From Desertimonas flava (GTDB lineage: Bacteria; Actinomycetota; Acidimicrobiia; Acidimicrobiales; Ilumatobacteraceae), in the NCBI RefSeq assembly GCF_003426815.1, contig NZ_QKYK01000002.1, positions 124,001 through 188,000 on the forward strand: a DNA stretch of 64,000 nucleotides. Reading direction: 5' to 3'. The notes below the pieces were generated by a model. The model had not been told where the DNA came from and ran no database searches. It was given only the letters and a program-made list of their open reading frames with translations. Position 1 is the first letter of the stretch. Each line of letters starts with the position of its first letter. The position numbers were made by a program, and so were the translations under genes. Positions 61,020-64,000 of the stretch are shown here, piece after piece.

Positions 61020-62014
61020 GTCCAGACCACTTCGTCGGCGGCGATCGAGATCAGCGGGCGTTGCACGTCGACAGCTTGGCCGATCGGGGGCACGTCGTCA
61101 CCCGTCGGGACGAACAGCGTGGAGCTGTGCATGTGGGGTGGCTCCAGGAGAGTGAGGCGGCGTCGGGCGAAATGGAACGGGCTGCGACCGTCGGCGAGGG
61201 GAGCGACCCCGTGGGCGGTCCCGGCACCGACGACGACGATGGTGCCGTCGGTCGGGGCCGCGGTCGCGTGATAACCGGCGAGGTCGCCGCCGGCGATGGG
61301 GCGGGTGAGGAGGACGTCGGTGGTGAGGTGCAGCGCCGACTTGTCGCCGTGCCAGAGGCGTGTCCCCACCCGCATCGGGAAGAGCCAGGAGGAGTGCTGC
61401 CGGACCAGCGCGGCGTGAGCGTCGGGACCGAGGTGGCTGACCCAGAGCTGCCGGGCCGCACCGAGGTGGGACTCGACGACCGGCAACCACGCCTCGATCT
61501 CGGCGATCCCGTCGGCGTCGGAGCCGGCCAGCGGGAGGTGGATCGACGCGCCGATCACGCCGAGGCCGGCGCGCGAGGCCCGCTCCACCACGGCCTCCAG
61601 CTCCTCGGGTGTGGCCCCGAACCGTCGCATCGACGAGGCCAGTTTCACGAGGACCGGGCCCTGCCAGCCGTCGAGGGCGGCGACGTCGGCGAGCGACGCG
61701 ACGGTGGCGATGGCGGGGATGCCATGGAGCAACGAGATCTGCCCGGGAGCGACCGGGGTGAGCACGAGCAGCGCGGCATCGCCGACCCGATCGGCGACGT
61801 CGGCGAGCTCGTGGACCGTACCGACCGCCAGCGTGGGAGGCAGGTCGTGATCGGGCAGTGACGCGACGAGCCGCCCGGCGATGCCGGCCAGCGTGGCGCG
61901 GCCGAACCCGTAGCCGTTGCCCTTGATCACCGGAACGAGCGGCGCGTACGCGCCGGCGACTGAATCGACGTGGGCCTTCCAGGTGGCGGAGTCGACCCGG
62001 AGGCTGAGTGTCAC
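61016..62014 (-). CDS. Alanine-racemase-like PLP protein, divergent
   Basis: 332 aa. The PLP-binding N-terminal barrel is recognisable by PVIKGNGYGFG with Lys31, the racemase motif, and the following HLGPDAHAALVRQHSSWLFPMRVGTRLWHGDKSALH. The C-terminal beta domain is shortened and lacks an obvious counterpart of the second catalytic Tyr, so this is not a standard Alr. It lies 16 bp after mftF and overlaps the DUF418 gene by ATGA, which suggests a job linked to mycofactocin or its glycan, not to cell-wall D-alanine. Confidence 0.72.
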   Translation of the reverse strand: MTLSLRVDSATWKAHVDSVAGAYAPLVPVIKGNGYGFGRATLAGIAGRLVASLPDHDLPPTLAVGTVHELADVADRVGDAALLVLTPVAPGQISLLHGIPAIATVASLADVAALDGWQGPVLVKLASSMRRFGATPEELEAVVERASRAGLGVIGASIHLPLAGSDADGIAEIEAWLPVVESHLGAARQLWVSHLGPDAHAALVRQHSSWLFPMRVGTRLWHGDKSALHLTTDVLLTRPIAGGDLAGYHATAAPTDGTIVVVGAGTAHGVAPLADGRSPFHFARRRLTLLEPPHMHSSTLFVPTGDDVPPIGQAVDVQRPLISIAADEVVWT

Positions 62015-62030
62015 GGCGCCGGGTGCGGCG

Positions 62031-63509
62031 TCACGCCGACTCGCCCTCGAGCGTCAGCTCGAACGCGTCGGTGTCGGTCGGCGGCGTGGCGTCGGTCGCC
62101 GCCGTCGGCCCGGTCGACTCGGCGACCTCCTCGGACCGTCGCCGCAACCGTCGGGCGATGTTCGTCAGCCGCCCAGGACGGCGCTCGGGCCATGCGGACA
62201 GGGCGGGTAGCAGTGGCGACAGCTGCCGCCGGGTGATGACGCCCTTCCACACCCCGACCCCGTAGGAGAAGTCGTCGAGCAGGCGGGCCGGACCGCCGTG
62301 GATCATCGCCGGCACGATGGCGGCGGCGGCCAAGCGTCGAGCCCGGCGTGAACCGAGGGCGCCGAGACCCACGACGGGCAGCCAGGTACGCCGCACGGCC
62401 GCGGCGAGCGAGCCTCCGGCGGCCAGATGGCCGGTGCCGGCGAGCCGGAGCGATTCGGTGGCGGGCACGCCGCGCAGCTTGGGGATGAGCGCCAGCGCCG
62501 TCCCGCCGGCCACGCCGGCGGCCGACACCATGTGCCCACTGGCGGCCAGGCCCCACACCCCGAGGCTCCAGGGGCTCATGCGCACCGGGGCGACGGCACT
62601 GCCGTGACGCGTGCCGAGCGCGGCTGCCGACTCGCCGTAGGCGATGCGCTGCTCGGACAGCTCCTTCCAGGTGCGCCGCGGCCGGTGCTCGACGACGACG
62701 GCGGGTTCGTAGCGCCCGATCCATCCGGCGTCGGTCATCCGCCAGACGGCGTCGACGTCCTCACCGACGCGCAGGTCGGCGTCGAACCCGTCGATCTCGC
62801 GCAGCGCGGCCATGCGCACCACCAGCACGGCGGCAGGGACGTAGGCGACCCGTGACCCGCGCTCGATCCGGGCCGGATCGGGACCGAGATCGAGGGGGGA
62901 ATGCCGCTCCTCGTAGCGGGCGACCGCCACGTCGGCGCCTTCGAGCGCCGGTCCGCTCGCCACACGTGGCGCGACGAAGCCCACGGCGTCGTCGTCGAAG
63001 TGGGCGACGAGGCGTTCGAGCCACCCGCTGTGGAGCTCGACGTCGCTGTCGACGAAGGCCACCAGCGGGGTCTGCACGCCGCGGTAGCCGGCGTTGCGGG
63101 CGGCGGCGGGGCCACCGTTGTGGCGGAGGCGGACGACGTGGGCCCCGCGGACCCCGGTGATCGGCGACTCCGACCCGTCGTCGACGAACACCACGCCGGC
63201 CGTGTCGGCACAGTGACGCAGCAGCTCGTAGAGCCGCGCCGGCTCGTCCTCGTGGGTGGGGATCACCACCGTGACGTCGGAGATCCCGAAGCGGTGGGGG
63301 GTGTCGGGATCGACCGTCGGATGAATGGCCCCGGCGGCGAGGAGCCGCTCGGTGAGCGTGGAGGGTTCGACCGGGTCGCCGGCGGCGATGCGGTCGAAGA
63401 TCGCCCGTCCGGCGGCCGTGAGCCGGAACAGGCGCAGGGGCGACCCGCCGATGACGGTGGTGCCGTCGCCGACCGTGCGGGTCGTCGGGTCGAGGGAGAA
63501 GCGGTTCAT
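62031..63509 (-). CDS. mftF: Mycofactocin glycosyltransferase MftF
   Basis: 492 aa. Residues 1-70 (SLDPTTRTVGDGTTVIGGSPLRLFRLTAAGRAIFDRIAAG) form the small N-terminal domain typical of MftF. Then a GT-A family 2 domain: VTVVIPTHED (79-88), VVFVDDGS, GGPAAARNAGYRG and the DxD-type AFVDSDVELHSGWLE (DSD at 154-156). A membrane-associated C-terminal part follows. By published mycofactocin work MftF adds beta-1,4-glucose units to the redox cofactor. The ATG overlaps the mftE stop (ATGA). Confidence 0.92.
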   Translation of the reverse strand: MNRFSLDPTTRTVGDGTTVIGGSPLRLFRLTAAGRAIFDRIAAGDPVEPSTLTERLLAAGAIHPTVDPDTPHRFGISDVTVVIPTHEDEPARLYELLRHCADTAGVVFVDDGSESPITGVRGAHVVRLRHNGGPAAARNAGYRGVQTPLVAFVDSDVELHSGWLERLVAHFDDDAVGFVAPRVASGPALEGADVAVARYEERHSPLDLGPDPARIERGSRVAYVPAAVLVVRMAALREIDGFDADLRVGEDVDAVWRMTDAGWIGRYEPAVVVEHRPRRTWKELSEQRIAYGESAAALGTRHGSAVAPVRMSPWSLGVWGLAASGHMVSAAGVAGGTALALIPKLRGVPATESLRLAGTGHLAAGGSLAAAVRRTWLPVVGLGALGSRRARRLAAAAIVPAMIHGGPARLLDDFSYGVGVWKGVITRRQLSPLLPALSAWPERRPGRLTNIARRLRRRSEEVAESTGPTAATDATPPTDTDAFELTLEGESA

Positions 63510-64000
63510 CGTGGAGGCAGCGGCCAGTCGACCCGGATCGCCTCTTCAACGGTGGCGACGAGATCGACGGTGATCTTGTCGAGCAGGGATGTGCCCGCGC
63601 TCAGTGTGGCATCCCGGGGGTCCCCGAGTACACCGTTCGCGCTGACCGCAGCCACCCCACCCGCCCTGAGCTGGGGCGCGAGCGCGGCGAGCGATTCGGT
63701 GTTGCCCATTTCCAGTCGGTCAGTGACCACGAGCTCGGGTCGCAGGGCGAGCATCAGCGACGTCTCGACCGTCCCGGCGTGGGCGTCTCCGCCGGCGATC
63801 TGCGGCCACCAGGACACGACCCGCCGACCCTCGGCCTCGATGGTGGCGACCGCCCGCTGCACGGCGGCCGCATTGCCGCCGTGGCCGTTGACCAACACGA
63901 GCCCGGCGGCCCAGTCGGCGGAGCGGGCCAGCTCGATCAGCACCATGGTCGTCACCTCGGTGCCGAGCGACAGGGTCCCGGGGAATCCGGCGTGCTCGCC
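63506..64000 (-). CDS. mftE: Mycofactocin precursor peptidase MftE (creatininase family), partial
   Basis: The open frame runs off the right end of the window; 164 codons are seen. GEHAGFPGTLSLGTE at the window edge and VNGHGGNAAAV are the creatininase-family metal motifs, and GDAHAGTVETSLMLALRP supplies the later His and Glu. In the mycofactocin pathway MftE releases the C-terminal Val-Tyr-derived unit from MftA. The first half of the protein lies outside. The stop overlaps the mftF start. Confidence 0.9.
   Translation of the reverse strand, partial: GEHAGFPGTLSLGTEVTTMVLIELARSADWAAGLVLVNGHGGNAAAVQRAVATIEAEGRRVVSWWPQIAGGDAHAGTVETSLMLALRPELVVTDRLEMGNTESLAALAPQLRAGGVAAVSANGVLGDPRDATLSAGTSLLDKITVDLVATVEEAIRVDWPLPPR

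Noticed and set aside
61016-62014. Housekeeping alanine racemase (alr)
   Set aside because: Only the N-terminal barrel motif is clear, the C-terminal domain is short, and the gene is coupled to mycofactocin genes.

Overview
The window is a 64 kb piece of a GC-rich actinobacterial chromosome. Coding strands have strongly GC-biased third codon positions, GTG starts are common, many genes look leaderless, and intergenic hairpins lack U-tracts. Gene content points the same way: mycofactocin genes (mftF, mftE), an F420-type PPOX protein, two mycothiol/DinB-type proteins (one of the TIGR03086 type), and an actinobacterial two-component system and RNR. An Acidimicrobiia (Ilumatobacter-like) host is my best guess, inferred from gene content and not proven by any marker here. 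No rRNA, tRNA, CRISPR array, transposase or phage gene was found.

Left part (1-5.7 kb): the 3' end of a bifunctional proline dehydrogenase/P5C dehydrogenase, a GNAT acetyltransferase, a decayed ester-cyclase remnant, an SDR oxidoreductase and a DHA2-type MFS exporter controlled by a divergent AraC regulator, then a DinB/maleylpyruvate-isomerase-type protein.

5.9-21.2 kb is the most unusual block. Five very large genes are packed on the minus strand with 1-24 bp gaps or GTGA overlaps: a 976-aa PhoD-like metallophosphoesterase, a 1151-aa DUF6603 protein, and three proteins of 973, 1388 and 578 aa that I cannot assign. None shows a secretion signal. The operon ends in a perfect palindrome, and upstream of it lies a cluster of tandem and inverted repeats (21.3-21.6 kb). 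This is the main candidate for an undescribed system.

21.9-35.8 kb: a DUF429 protein with a Cys-rich tail, a NarL/DesR-type two-component system, a tiny membrane protein next to a TauD-type dioxygenase, an EstB-like serine hydrolase, acetyltransferases, a DrrAB-like ABC exporter with a divergent WYL regulator and repeated operator-like sites, a PPOX protein, a ROK-family sugar kinase-like protein and an ABCG-like fused exporter.

35.8-41.4 kb: nrdA-nrdB class I ribonucleotide reductase behind a recognisable promoter with two NrdR-box-like sites, then a DUF2786 protein. 41.4-59.9 kb: a MarR/TIGR03086 divergent pair with an operator inside the promoter, a VOC protein, a secreted protein, a rhomboid protease, an SRPBCC/hydrolase pair, an AlkZ-like protein, a mucin-like sortase-type surface protein, a GH3 glucosidase coupled to a ketopantoate-reductase-like gene, secreted and membrane proteins, uracil-DNA glycosylase, a D-cysteine desulfhydrase-like PLP enzyme, a 2OG oxygenase, a second ROK kinase coupled to a zinc metallopeptidase, and a TlpA-like thioredoxin.

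Right end (59.9-64 kb): mftE (cut by the window), mftF, an alanine-racemase-like gene and a DUF418-type membrane protein form a tight minus-strand run, i.e. the edge of a mycofactocin cluster that continues beyond the window.
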